A stretch of 64,000 nt of DNA, from positions 13,305 through 77,304 of the forward strand of contig USIO01000003.1 of the NCBI GenBank assembly GCA_900554815.1, given 5' to 3'. The notes under the pieces are model-generated. The model searched no databases and was not told where the DNA came from. It worked only from the letters and a program-made list of their open reading frames with translations. How positions within the stretch are numbered: position 1 is the stretch's first letter; every line of letters starts with the position of its first letter. This document shows, piece by piece, positions 18,195-27,853 of this stretch. The stretch comes from an uncultured Clostridium sp. (GTDB lineage: Bacteria > Bacillota > Clostridia > TANB77 > CAG-508). Position numbers and translations under genes: made by a program.

Positions 18195-19673
18195 ATGGAA
18201 AATGTAAATTTATATCAAGATATAGCCAATAGAACAGAAGGAGACATTTATATTGGTGTGGTTGGACCTGTTAGGACAGGTAAGTCTACATTTATAAAAA
18301 GATTTATGGACTTACTCGTTATTCCCAATATAGAAAATAGTTATAAAAAAGAAAGAGCAAGAGATGAATTACCACAAAGTGCTGCTGGTAAAACAATTAT
18401 GACTACAGAGCCAAAATTTGTACCAAACGAGGCAGTTGAAATAACATTAGATGGAAATTTAAAATTAAAAGCAAGATTAGTTGACTGTGTTGGATATTTA
18501 GTTAATAATGCATTGGGATATATGGAAGATGATGTTCCAAGAATGGTAAAAACACCTTGGGCAGAAGAAGAAATTCCATTTGAAACAGCAGCAGAAATGG
18601 GGACTAAAAAAGTTATTATGGAACATTCAACTATAGGAATATTGGTAACAACAGATGGAAGTATAACAGATATCCCAAGGGAAGATTATATAGAAGCAGA
18701 ACAAAGAGTAGTTAACGAATTAAAAGCACTAAATAAGCCTTTTGTAATTGTATTAAATACAGCTAATCCATATTCAGACTATGCTAGTGCACTAGCAAAA
18801 AAACTAGAAGAAAAATACAATGTACCGGTATTGCCAACAGATTGTGTTAACCTTAACATGGAAGATATTAATAACATTTTTGGAAAAATATTATATGAAT
18901 TTCCAATAGAACAAATAAATATTAATTTCCCAAAATGGGTTGAAGGTCTAGATGATGCACATGCACTAAAAAAAGAACTATATAATGAAATTAAAGACGC
19001 TTTTTCTAATATTCATGTAATTAAGCAAATTCAAAATTCAATTAATCTAATAGAAAAAACAGAAATTATTAGCCATACCACTTTAGAAGAAGTAAAACTT
19101 GGAACAGGAAGTATAAGTGTATCTATACTATTAAAAGAAGAATTATTTTATAAGGTTTTAACAGAAATATCTGGAGTAGATGTAAGCAACGAGGGAGACC
19201 TATTTTCAATTATTACAGACTTGTCTTGTGTAAAAAAAGAATATGATAAAATTGCTTATGCATTGCATGAGGTAAAACAAAAAGGATATGGAATTGTTTC
19301 TCCATCTATGGATGAACTAATATTAGATGAACCAGAAATGGTAAAGCAAGGCTCTAGATTTGGAGTAAAGCTAAAAGCAAAAGCACCATCAATACACATG
19401 ATAAGAGCAGACATAGAAACAGAGGTATCTCCAATTGTTGGAAGTGAAAAGCAGTCAGAGGAATTAGTAAACTATTTATTATCGGAATTTGAAAGTGATC
19501 CAAAGAAAATATGGGAATCAAACATATTTGGAAAAAGCCTACACGAATTAGTAAATGAAGGATTACAAAATAAACTATATAGGATGCCAGAAGATGCACA
19601 AGAAAAAATACAAGAAACCTTAGAAAGAATAGTAAACGAAGGAAGCGGAGGCTTAATATGCATTATATTATAA
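18195..19673 (+). CDS. spoIVA: Stage IV sporulation protein A, coat morphogenetic ATPase
   Basis: A 492-residue SpoIVA, which hydrolyses ATP to polymerise on the forespore surface and form the coat basement layer. The P-loop GPVRTGKST (about 24-32) lies in a TRAFAC-like domain with LVDCVGYLVNNALGY. The central domain contains TPWAEEEIPFETAAEMGTKKVI and DHSTIGILVTTDGSI-like strands. The conserved C-terminus ends in GSGGLICIIL, the membrane/SpoVM contact region. It has a strong RBS (AAGGGAGG), is monocistronic and is followed by its own terminator. In model organisms it is driven by sigma-E; no clear sigma-E site was found here. Confidence 0.97.
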   Translation: MENVNLYQDIANRTEGDIYIGVVGPVRTGKSTFIKRFMDLLVIPNIENSYKKERARDELPQSAAGKTIMTTEPKFVPNEAVEITLDGNLKLKARLVDCVGYLVNNALGYMEDDVPRMVKTPWAEEEIPFETAAEMGTKKVIMEHSTIGILVTTDGSITDIPREDYIEAEQRVVNELKALNKPFVIVLNTANPYSDYASALAKKLEEKYNVPVLPTDCVNLNMEDINNIFGKILYEFPIEQININFPKWVEGLDDAHALKKELYNEIKDAFSNIHVIKQIQNSINLIEKTEIISHTTLEEVKLGTGSISVSILLKEELFYKVLTEISGVDVSNEGDLFSIITDLSCVKKEYDKIAYALHEVKQKGYGIVSPSMDELILDEPEMVKQGSRFGVKLKAKAPSIHMIRADIETEVSPIVGSEKQSEELVNYLLSEFESDPKKIWESNIFGKSLHELVNEGLQNKLYRMPEDAQEKIQETLERIVNEGSGGLICIIL

Positions 19674-19693
19674 CCTATTAAGCTTTTAAATAT

Positions 19694-19729
19694 AAAAGAC
19701 TCTTTTTAATCAACTAAGAGAGTCTTTTT
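19694..19729 (+). terminator. Terminator after spoIVA
   Basis: AAAAGACTCT pairs with AGAGTCTTTT around a 15-base loop and ends in a T-run. Confidence 0.8.
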
Positions 19730-19825
19730 ATATTGTGATTTTATAGTAATTAAAACAGGCAAAATTAAAAATTAAATACTGCAAAATTTTAACTAATAAA
19801 AGGTGCATAAACCATTAACGAAAAA

Positions 19826-19832
19826 TGTCGAA
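19826..19832 (+). promoter_or_regulatory. Spo0A box upstream of spoIIAA
   Basis: Perfect TGTCGAA, about 40 bases upstream of the -35 element of the spoIIA promoter. Spo0A~P activates spoIIA in Bacillus and Clostridium, so the site matches the expected control of the operon. Confidence 0.68.
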
Positions 19833-19871
19833 AACTTCTTATTTTTTGATAAAACTTCCCAAGTTTTGCTA

Positions 19872-19900
19872 TTGGAAAATAATGGTAACAATAGTATAAT
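19872..19900 (+). promoter_or_regulatory. Promoter of the spoIIA operon, sigma-A type
   Basis: TTGGAA at 19872-19877, a 17-base spacer, and TATAAT at 19895-19900, followed 30-40 bases later by the RBS AGGAGG. It looks like a vegetative promoter rather than the sigma-H promoter of B. subtilis spoIIA. The region 19730-19942 otherwise shows only A+T-rich sequence and the Spo0A box. Confidence 0.7.
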
Positions 19901-19942
19901 AACATATATAAAAACAAAAAGAATATTTAGGAGGAAAAACTA

Positions 19943-20275
19943 ATGGAAACAAAATGGATAGAAGTGGACAGGCTTCTAATTGTAAAGCTGAAAGAGGAAA
20001 TTGACCATCATGTAGCAGAAAAAATAAGGAGGAAGGTAGATTATGAAATTCAAAGATATTTGCCTAAAAAAGTTATATTTGATTTTAGTAGTGTTAACTT
20101 TATGGACAGTGCAGGGATAGGAATGATAATAGGAAGATATAAATTGATTTCCATGTTTGGAGCTATAATGGAAATACATAATGTATGTATACAAATACAA
20201 AAAATTCTACAAATGAGTGGAGTAACAAATTTAGTCAAAGTTTGTATAGAAGAGGAGGAAATAAAACATGCCTGA
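19943..20275 (+). CDS. spoIIAA: Anti-sigma-F factor antagonist
   Basis: A 110-residue STAS-domain protein. When unphosphorylated it binds SpoIIAB and frees sigma-F in the forespore. The phosphorylated Ser lies in FDFSSVNFMDSAGIGMIIGRYK, the signature of the family. Its last 8 bases overlap spoIIAB. The start is ATG 19943 after AGGAGG at about 19930. Confidence 0.96.
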   Translation: METKWIEVDRLLIVKLKEEIDHHVAEKIRRKVDYEIQRYLPKKVIFDFSSVNFMDSAGIGMIIGRYKLISMFGAIMEIHNVCIQIQKILQMSGVTNLVKVCIEEEEIKHA

Positions 20276-20714
20276 TAATGAAATGAAATTAGAATTTTTA
20301 AGTAAATCAAATAATGAAGCTTTTGCGCGTATAACAGTAGCAGCATTTGCATCTCAATTAGACCCAACAATAGAAGAACTAGCAGATATAAAAACAGCAG
20401 TATCAGAAGCTGTTACAAATAGTATTATTCATGCTTATGATGGAAAAGATGGAATTGTAAAAATTGCTTGTAAATTAATTGACAATTGCATACAAATAGA
20501 AATATCTGATACTGGAAAAGGAATAGAAGATATTGAAACAGCAAAACAGCCATTATTTACTTCTAAACCCGATTTAGAAAGGTCTGGAATGGGATTTACA
20601 ATTATGGAAAGCTTTATGGATGACATGAAAGTTGAATCTATTTTAGGACTGGGAACAAAAGTTACTTTAAAAAAGACAATAAAAACAAAACAAGGAGTTT
20701 CTACATATGTATGA
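20268..20714 (+). CDS. spoIIAB: Anti-sigma-F factor, serine kinase
   Basis: A 148-residue GHKL-type kinase that holds sigma-F inactive and phosphorylates SpoIIAA. The N box is AVSEAVTNSIIHAYDG. The ATP lid motifs are ISDTGKGIED and SGMGFTIMESFMD. It overlaps both neighbours by 8 bases, so the three proteins are translationally coupled, as expected for a partner-switching module whose stoichiometry matters. Confidence 0.97.
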   Translation: MPDNEMKLEFLSKSNNEAFARITVAAFASQLDPTIEELADIKTAVSEAVTNSIIHAYDGKDGIVKIACKLIDNCIQIEISDTGKGIEDIETAKQPLFTSKPDLERSGMGFTIMESFMDDMKVESILGLGTKVTLKKTIKTKQGVSTYV

Positions 20715-21417
20715 AAATACTACAGAACTAATTATAAATGCCCAAAAAAATAAAGAAGGGGCAATGGATAATTTAATAACACAAAATTCTGGACTTATTT
20801 GGAGCATTGTAAAGAGATTTGGTGGCAGAGGATATGACAAAGAAGATCTTTATCAAATAGGATGTATGGGATTTATAAAAGCAATAAAAAGATTTGATAC
20901 TAAATTTAGCGTAAAAATTTCCACATATGCAGTTCCATATATATTAGGAGAAATTAAAAGATTTTTAAGAGATGATAATCCAATTAAAGCCAGTAGAAGT
21001 GTTAAAGAATTATCTACTAAGATAAAAAAAATTAAACAAGACTATTTTACAAAAACAGGAGAAGAAATTAGTGTTCACAAAATTGCAGAAATTTTAAATA
21101 CAACAAAAGAAGAAATTGCTATAGCAATTGGATATATAAACCCAATAGAATCAATTGATGAGGCAGCAGAAGACGAACAAATAAAAATAGAAAAAATTAA
21201 TATAGGAAAAGATGAAGCAACACAAATTGTTGAAAAAATGGCATTAAAAGAAATAATTGAAAATTTAGATACAAAAGAAAGACAAATTATTATTTTAAGA
21301 TATTTTAGAGATAAAACACAAAGCCAAGTCGCAAAAATGATTGGAACAACACAAGTACAAGTGTCAAGAATAGAAAAAAAGGTATTAAATTCCATGAGGG
21401 AAAAATTAATTAGTTAA
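20707..21417 (+). CDS. sigF: Forespore sigma factor sigma-F
   Basis: A 236-residue sigma-70 family factor. Region 2 contains YDKEDLYQIGCMGFIKAIKRFDTKFSVKISTYAVPYILGEIKRFLRDD. Region 3 is short, and region 4 ends KERQIIILRYFRDKTQSQVAKMIGTTQVQVSRIEKKVLNSMR. The match and the spoIIAA-AB-sigF order identify it as sigma-F. spoIID follows after 18 bases. Confidence 0.97.
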   Translation: MYENTTELIINAQKNKEGAMDNLITQNSGLIWSIVKRFGGRGYDKEDLYQIGCMGFIKAIKRFDTKFSVKISTYAVPYILGEIKRFLRDDNPIKASRSVKELSTKIKKIKQDYFTKTGEEISVHKIAEILNTTKEEIAIAIGYINPIESIDEAAEDEQIKIEKINIGKDEATQIVEKMALKEIIENLDTKERQIIILRYFRDKTQSQVAKMIGTTQVQVSRIEKKVLNSMREKLIS

Positions 21418-21435
21418 AAAACAGGAGGTAATTTT

Positions 21436-22428
21436 TTGCGAAAAATATTCTTAATGCTAATAGGTGCTATTTTTTTGTGCTTTTTATTCCCAATACTATT
21501 TACAAATAAATTTTCAAATCAGCAAACAGCAACAGAACCACAAGAACAAAACACACAAATCGAAAGCAATAATTCTACTAAATTTAGTGTAGTAAAGCTA
21601 TTACATGCAGATACTGGCCAAATAGAAGAAATTCCTATAGATACTTATTTATACGGAGTAGTATCTGCCGAAATGCCAGCAGACTTTGAGATGGAAGCAT
21701 TAAAGGCACAAGCAATAGTTGCAAGAACTTACACAATATATAAAGCAAATACAAACCAGCTAAAACACGGAGAAGCTAATATTTGCGATAAATCTACTTG
21801 CTGCCAAGCATGGATTTCAAAACAAGATAGACTAGCTAGATGGGAAGAAGATGTAAAACAAACAAACTGGGAAAAAATAGTTAATGCAGTAGATAGCACA
21901 AAAGGAAAAATTATTACATATGATGGAGAGCCTATTAATGCTTTTTTTCATTCAAATAGTGGAGGAGCAACCGAAGTTCCATTAAATGTTTGGGGAGGTA
22001 GCGGATACCCATATTTACAAACTGTAGAAACTGCAGGAGAAGATGCTTATTCCCAATATTCATCAGAAGTAGAATATACACAAGAAGAATTATTGCAAAA
22101 ATTAAAAGATAACTTTTCTAATGTAGAAATCAATTTTGAAATTCCAGAAGACATTTTAATATTAGAAAGAACACAAGGAAATCGTGTACAATCTGTTAAA
22201 TTCGGAAGTATAACAATGTCTGGAGTGGAAGCAAGAAATATATTTAAATTAAGATCTGCAAATTTTACAATTGAACAAAAAGACGGAAAAATAAAGTTCA
22301 AAGTAATTGGATATGGTCATGGTGTAGGAATGAGTCAAACTGGGGCAGATAGCCTAGCAAAGCAAGGAAAAACAGCAGAAGATATTATAAAACACTATTA
22401 TACAGGAGTGGAAATTGTTAATTATTAA
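21436..22428 (+). CDS. spoIID: Stage II sporulation protein D, lytic transglycosylase
   Basis: A 330-residue protein with one N-terminal membrane segment (about residues 4-22) and a SpoIID domain. SpoIID cleaves denuded glycan during engulfment. The catalytic-Glu region YGVVSAEMPADFEMEALKAQAIVARTY, the Cys pair in NICDKSTCCQAW and the C-terminal GYGHGVGMSQTGADSLAKQGK are conserved. The start is TTG 21436 after AGGAGG. Direct linkage to sigF is a clostridial arrangement. Confidence 0.95.
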   Translation: MRKIFLMLIGAIFLCFLFPILFTNKFSNQQTATEPQEQNTQIESNNSTKFSVVKLLHADTGQIEEIPIDTYLYGVVSAEMPADFEMEALKAQAIVARTYTIYKANTNQLKHGEANICDKSTCCQAWISKQDRLARWEEDVKQTNWEKIVNAVDSTKGKIITYDGEPINAFFHSNSGGATEVPLNVWGGSGYPYLQTVETAGEDAYSQYSSEVEYTQEELLQKLKDNFSNVEINFEIPEDILILERTQGNRVQSVKFGSITMSGVEARNIFKLRSANFTIEQKDGKIKFKVIGYGHGVGMSQTGADSLAKQGKTAEDIIKHYYTGVEIVNY

Positions 22429-22430
22429 AT

Positions 22431-22459
22431 GTATAAATTACCCAAAAAAGGAAATAATG
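22431..22459 (+). promoter_or_regulatory. Sigma-F promoter of the spoIIQ-like gene
   Basis: GTATA at 22431-22435, 14 bases, then GGAAATAATG at 22450-22459. This fits the forespore sigma-F consensus with its GGNRANAHT -10 element. spoIIQ is a sigma-F gene in B. subtilis, so motif and gene agree. Confidence 0.68.
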
Positions 22460-22485
22460 ATTATATAAAATTTTAGGAGGGTAAT

Positions 22486-23346
22486 ATGAGAAGAAAAAGA
22501 AGAATGGGAAATTCAGACAATGGATTTAAAAAAATAATGTATATATCTGGTGCAGTATTATTAGTAACAATAGTTGCATTTATTACAGTAATTATTGTGT
22601 ATAATAACAAGGTAAAAAGCCAATCACGAGTTAGTATGCTAAATGCTAACAAAATAACAGAACTTGTTCCAAGCATTTCAACACAAAATGATACAACTTC
22701 AGCCAGTACATCTATTGGCAAAACAATAAATGAAGTAAATGAGAAAAATATTACTAAAAATAATGTTACTTTAAACACTACTACAAATACAAATACAAAT
22801 ACTAATACTAACACTAACACTAACACTAACACCAATACTAATACTAGTACAGAAAACAATCAAATAACAAATAACACAAAAAACAATATAACAAGTAATT
22901 CAAATAATACAGAAAAAATTGAAGAAACAAAAAAGGAATTAAAGTTTAAAATGCCTGTGGAAGGAGAAATAATAAAAGAATTTTCAAAAGATACATTAGT
23001 ATATTCCGAAACTTTAAAAGAATGGATAACACACTTAGGAATTGATATAAAAGCGGAAAAAACAAGTGTTGTAAAAGCAGCAGAAGCAGGAACCGTTAAA
23101 TCAATTAAAAACGACCCAAGGTATGGATTAACAGTAATTTTAGAACATGAAGATGGATATAAAACGATTTACTCTAACCTTTTAACAGCAGAATTTGTTT
23201 CAGAAGGAGAAGTAATTGAACAAGGGCAAGCCGTTGGAACAGTTGGAAATACAGCAACATTTGAAATAGCAGATGATCCGCATTTACACTTTGAAATTTT
23301 AAAAGACGGAGAATACTTAGACCCAAATATTTATTTAGAACAATGA
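22486..23346 (+). CDS. spoIIQ: SpoIIQ-like M23 (LytM) endopeptidase
   Basis: 286 residues: a transmembrane helix at about 17-38, a low-complexity Thr-Asn linker (about 98-124), then a LytM/M23 domain (about 155-285). The zinc site is complete: THLGIDIKA supplies the H-x3-D pair, and DDPHLHFEIL the H-x-H. SpoIIQ pairs with SpoIIIAH across the intermembrane space of the sporangium. In Clostridia, unlike B. subtilis, the metal site is usually kept, as here. It is placed after spoIID with its own sigma-F type promoter. Confidence 0.85.
   Translation: MRRKRRMGNSDNGFKKIMYISGAVLLVTIVAFITVIIVYNNKVKSQSRVSMLNANKITELVPSISTQNDTTSASTSIGKTINEVNEKNITKNNVTLNTTTNTNTNTNTNTNTNTNTNTNTSTENNQITNNTKNNITSNSNNTEKIEETKKELKFKMPVEGEIIKEFSKDTLVYSETLKEWITHLGIDIKAEKTSVVKAAEAGTVKSIKNDPRYGLTVILEHEDGYKTIYSNLLTAEFVSEGEVIEQGQAVGTVGNTATFEIADDPHLHFEILKDGEYLDPNIYLEQ
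22784..22850 (+). repeat. Tandem hexamer repeat coding for Thr-Asn linker
   Basis: About eleven copies of a degenerate 6-base unit (ACAAAT / ACTAAC / ACTAAT) encode (TN)n in the SpoIIQ-like linker. The repeats keep frame, so slippage changes linker length without breaking the gene. Confidence 0.85.
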
Positions 23347-23348
23347 AA

Positions 23349-23392
23349 AATAATAGATTGAAATTACAAATTTGTAATTTCAATCTATTATT
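23349..23392. terminator. 44-base perfect palindrome, bidirectional terminator
   Basis: Bases 23349-23370 are the exact reverse complement of 23371-23392, with no loop. It lies between convergent spoIIQ and the ferritin-like gene, is preceded by A residues and followed by T-rich sequence, so it can end transcription both ways. Confidence 0.75.
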
Positions 23393-23413
23393 AGTATTAG
23401 AAATAAAAAAATT

Positions 23414-23842
23414 TTATAACCAATTTTTTAATATTTCCACATCATGTTCTTGCTCTTTTACAAAATCATCTAAAATTAACTTAACATTTTCACTTAAGTT
23501 TTTATTTTGATTTAAAAGCTTTCTACCTTCAATAATACCCATATTAGTTCCTTGTATTAACATTTCCGAAATTTTAGAATTACTTTTATCTGTCAAAGTT
23601 CCCATTTGAATACTTGTCCACCCCATTACTTTTTGAGCAGGAGAAGTATCATCAGCTTGTTGTCCAGATTTTGAAAATTCATGGTTAACCCTATTTAAAA
23701 TTTTTCCATATTGCTTATATTGTTTATCTAAAACTTGCCTAAATTCTTCATCTCCAACTTTAGATTTAACAACACTAATGGATTCCATCCCCATTACAAG
23801 TCCTTTATGCACTTCATTTAACACAAATAAATTATTTTCCAT
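23414..23842 (-). CDS. Ferritin-like four-helix protein (DUF2383-type)
   Basis: 142 residues, all helical, no signal peptide. The pattern resembles small four-helix-bundle proteins of the DUF2383/ferritin-like group: NEVHKGLVMGMESISVV, YGKILNRVNHEF, MLIQGTNMGIIEGRKLL and VKEQEHDVEILKNWL have paired acidic and His residues in each helix. Related proteins are often found in spores or under stress, but the role is unknown. It has a good RBS (TAGGAGG) before ATG 23842 and is monocistronic. Confidence 0.6.
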   Translation of the reverse strand: MENNLFVLNEVHKGLVMGMESISVVKSKVGDEEFRQVLDKQYKQYGKILNRVNHEFSKSGQQADDTSPAQKVMGWTSIQMGTLTDKSNSKISEMLIQGTNMGIIEGRKLLNQNKNLSENVKLILDDFVKEQEHDVEILKNWL

Positions 23843-23980
23843 AATTATAACCTCCTAAAAATCTGAATTTAAAGCAAAAACATAAAGTATAACAATATTA
23901 TTCGCAAAATTTGGAAAAATATTTACAAATTTTGTAGAAAAATATATACTAAAAATAAACTATTAAAAAAAGGAGCAAAT

Positions 23981-26900
23981 ATGAACTGGACACAAGAACA
24001 ATTACAAGCAATTGAAAAAAAAGATAATAATATTTTAGTTGCAGCAGCAGCACGGAAGTGGAAAAACTGCAGTTTTAGTAGAGCGCATTATTAGAAAAAT
24101 TATAGAGCAAAAAATAAATATTGACCAGTTACTTATTGTTACATTTACAAATGCTGCAGCAAGCCAAATACGAGAAAAAATTTTAAATGCTATTTACAAA
24201 AAATTAGAAGATACACCAAACGATGAACACTTAAAAAAGCAAACTATACTAATTCATAAAGCAAATATATCTACTATTCATGCTTTTTGCTTAGAAATAA
24301 TTAGAAATAATTTTTTTGAAATGGGTATTTCTGCTAATTTTAGAATTGGAGATGCAACAGAAATAGAAATTTTAAAACAAGAAGCAATAGAAAATGTATT
24401 TGAAAATAAATATAGCATAAAAGATAGAGATTTTGAAAAACTATTAGACTGCTATGCAAATTATAAATCAGATGATGGTCTAAAAGAAATTATATTTAAA
24501 ATATATGAATTTATACAAGCTTGTCCTTTCCCAAACCAATGGCTAGAAGAAAAAATAGAAGAATTCAACTTAAAAGGAAAACTAGAAACAGATTTTGCAA
24601 ATACAAAATGGGGAAAAATAATTTTGATAAATTTTAAAGAAGAAATTTTAGGTTTAATTATGAGACTTAAAGTGCTAAAAAACAAACTAAACAATTACCC
24701 AGAAATGAAAAAATTTTATGCAGTTATTTGTGAGGACATTATAAATTTAGAAAATATTTATGAACATTCAGATAACTGGGAAAAGGCAAGGCAACTATCT
24801 TTAGATATTAACTTTTCTAGATGGCCAACAGATAAAAATGTAACAATGGATTTAAAGGATATTGCAAAACAAACAAGAAAAAAAATAAAAGACGATTTTG
24901 GAAAAATTTCAGAGAAATTATTATTATATACTTCGCGGAGAAGCAAATGAAGATATAAATTCTATGTACGAAATATTAAAAAATTTGAAAGACATTATTA
25001 TAGAATTTGAAGAAGAATATGCAAAATTAAAAAGAGAAAAAAATGTAATAGATTTTAATGATATTGAGCATTTTGCTCTTAAAACATTAGTGAAAAAGGA
25101 AAACGAAAAATATGTGCCAGCAGATGTGGCAAAATCTTATCAAGAAAAATTTACAGAAATTGCAATTGACGAATACCAAGACAGTAATCTAATACAAGAG
25201 TATATTTTAAACACTATATCTAGAAATAATAACTTGTTTATGGTTGGAGATGTAAAACAAAGTATTTACAAGTTTAGGCAAGCAAGACCAGAACTATTTT
25301 TAGAAAAATACAATACATATGGAGATGGAAGCGGAATAAAAATTAAACTTTTTAAGAATTTTAGGAGTAGGCAAGAAATATTAGATCTTACAAATATAGT
25401 ATTTAATAATATTATGTCAAAACAGTTAGGAGACATTGATTATACTAAAGAAGAGTATTTAAACTTAGGAGCACAATATCCAATTTCAGAATTAAATGTT
25501 AATTATGATTGTAAACCAGAAATTCATGTAATAAATTGTTGCCAAGAAGAAAAAGAAGAAATTGAACCAATAGAAAATGATGAAATAGAAGCAAAATTTG
25601 TAGCAGATAAAATAGAAAAGATGTTAAACAGCAATTATATGGTTTGGGATAGAGAAAAAAATACTTATAGAAAGTTAGAATATAAAGACATTGTTATATT
25701 ACTAAGATCTGCAAATAGTTTATCAAACATTTATGAAAAAGAAATTAGCCAAAAAGGATATCCAGTTTATAGTGAAGCAACAGCAGAGTATTTAGATTCA
25801 AACGAGATTAGCACAATTATTGCAATATTAAAAATTATAGATAATCCAAACCAAGATATAGAGCTAGTTACAGTTTTAAGGTCACCAATTTATTCATTTA
25901 CAGATAATGAGCTAATTGAAATAAGACTTTTTTCTAAAAAAGGAAGTTTTTATGATGCGCTAAAAATAGCAAGAAAAGAAGCAAAAGAAAACTTAAAACA
26001 AAAAATAGAACAATGCATGCAACAAATAGATCAACTTCGCCAAGAGCAAGAATATATGCCATTGGATGAATTTATTTGGCACATTTATTCTGTTACTGGT
26101 TATGACAGCTATGTTAGTCTTATGCCAAATGGAGAATTAAGACTAGCTAATTTAAGAATGCTTTTTGAACAAGCTCAAAAATATGAACAAACTAATTTTA
26201 AAGGACTATATAATTTTATTAATTTTATTTAAAAAATAAAAAAAAGTAATTCAGACATTGGGGCAGCTAAAATTATTGGAGAAAATGATAATGTTATTAG
26301 AATTATGAGTATTCATAAAAGTAAAGGACTGGAATTCCCTGTTGTATTTTTATGCAGTACTGCTAAAAATATAAATATGCAAGATTTAAATGAAAGCATA
26401 TTGCTTCATCAAGAAATTGGATTAGGTCCACAATATATTAATCATGCAAGGAAAATAGAATATGCAACATTAGCAAAAGAGGCAATAAAAATAAAATCTA
26501 TGAATGAAGTAACTGCTGAGGAAATGAGAATTTTATATGTAGCATTAACAAGAGCAAAAGAAAAACTAATAATTACAGGAGTAGAAAAAGATGCTGAAAA
26601 AGCACTAGACGAAAAACAACAAATTCTAAATAGTACTGAAAATAAAATAAATGTGCAAATATTAAAAAAATATAAATCATATTTAGATTGGTTAGAATTT
26701 GTATATTTAAAAGAAAAACTAAATTTTAATATAGAATTTACAGTTGAAAATAAAAATACATTTTTTCAATTAAAAGAAAAAAACAATGAACATAATGAAA
26801 TCTATTTGGAAAAAGCAGAAGTATCTAAAGAAATAAAAGACTTATTGAATTGGAAATATCCTAGAGAAGAAGCCACTAAGATAATAAGCAAAACAAGTGT

Positions 26901-27507
26901 TACAGGATTAAAAGAAATAGAAAATAAACAGGAAAAACAAATTATTCCAAAAGCCACAATCAACCCACCAAAATTTTTGCAAATGGAACAAAAAATAACA
27001 AATGCCGAAATTGGTACAGCAACACATTTTATTTTACAGAAATTAAATTTAAAAAAGGAACATACAAAAGAAGAACTTAATAATTTTATAGAAGAATTGG
27101 TAATAAAAAATTTATTAACTATAAAACAAGCAAAATCGATTAATCAAGATAAAATCTTTAATTTTTTAAAATCTGAAATAGCCAAAAAAGTAAGAAAAGC
27201 ACAATCAATATACCAAGAAGTGCCATTTTATATTAATTTAAAAGCAAACGAAATTTATGATACAAATATAGAAGACACTATTTTAGTACAAGGAATTATT
27301 GATTTATATTTTATAGATAATAATAAAGATATAATATTGGTAGATTATAAAACAGATTATGTGGAAAATAAAAAAGAAGAAATATTAGTTGAAAAATATA
27401 AAAAGCAGATAGAAATTTATGAAAGAGCAATACAAGAAGCAACTAATCAAAATGTTAAAGAAAAGTATATATATTCTCTATATTTAAATAAGGCAATAAG
27501 AGTATAA
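23981..27507 (+). CDS. addA: AddA helicase-nuclease, two CGG +1 sites and one in-frame TAA
   Basis: ATP-dependent helicase/nuclease subunit A for double-strand break repair. The start is ATG 23981 (MNWTQEQLQAI). In-frame CGG codons at 24053 and 24936 must be skipped; the first restores the Walker A AAAAGSGKTAVLVERI. Other motifs are IAIDEYQDSN, MVGDVKQSIYKFRQA, MSIHKSKGLEFPVVFL, YVALTRAKEKL and the C-terminal RecB-type nuclease DYKTD. About 1,174 residues, normal for AddA. Besides the recoding sites a TAA at 26230 (codon 750) interrupts the frame where a Glu is expected (FINFI-stop-KIKKSN). It may be a base error, a real nonsense mutation or readthrough. addB is not in the window, although the two usually lie together. 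Confidence 0.8.
24053..24055 (+). other. CGG +1 recoding site 10 (addA Walker A Gly25)
   Basis: In-frame CGG after GCA. Dropping C gives GGA and ILVAAAAGSGKTAVLVERI. The zero frame gives RKWKNCSF and a TAG after 13 codons. Confidence 0.9.
24936..24938 (+). other. CGG +1 recoding site 11 (addA Gly319)
   Basis: In-frame CGG after TCG. Dropping C gives GGA and LLYTSGEANEDINSMYEIL. The zero frame stops at TGA after four codons. Confidence 0.85.
26230..26232 (+). other. In-frame TAA inside addA
   Basis: The addA frame on both sides of this TAA is the same and clearly AddA. GAA (Glu) in place of TAA would give FINFIEKIKKSN. This is the only interruption in the window that is not a CGG site, apart from the transposase scrap. 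Confidence 0.85.
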
Positions 27508-27747
27508 ATTTTTAACAAGACACTACTTATACTGTATAAGCAATCAGTTGTAAAATATTCTTTAAAATATGGAGTGACAAAAGCAGCAATAAAATTTGAA
27601 ATGCATAGAAAAACGATATATAGATGGAGAGAAAAATATGATGGTACAGCACAATCATTAAAAAATAAATCAAGAAGACCACATAGTCATCCAAATCAAC
27701 ATACAGAAGAAGAAATAAAAATGATAAAAAATTACAAAAACAAATGA
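27508..27747 (+). pseudogene. Transposase remnant (helix-turn-helix part)
   Basis: The reading frame continues directly after the addA stop, without a start codon, for about 79 residues. It encodes LYKQSVVKYSLKYGVTKAA, HRKTIYRWREKYDG and SLKNKSRRPHSHPNQHTEEE, typical of the N-terminal DNA-binding part of IS3/IS481-type transposases. It ends at TGA 27745-27747 with no catalytic DDE domain. It is therefore a decayed insertion-sequence fragment; terminal repeats were not identified. Confidence 0.75.
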
Positions 27748-27853
27748 TATTAGCAGGAGTGGCAATCTAGATGAATTCTACTTTACAATTAACATAAAAA
27801 ATGCTATAATATAACATATTAAATAACGTAAAATTGTTGGGAGAAATAATTGT

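Noticed and set aside
22784..22850. CRISPR-like short repeats
   Set aside because: Contiguous 6-base units without spacers, in frame inside a coding gene.
22473..22859. Minus-strand frame with a long Val-Leu repeat
   Set aside because: It is the complement of the Thr-Asn hexamer repeat in the SpoIIQ-like gene and has no start signal.
26230..26232. Reassignment of TAA in this organism
   Set aside because: TAA ends most genes here at the expected lengths, so one internal TAA in addA cannot support a code change.
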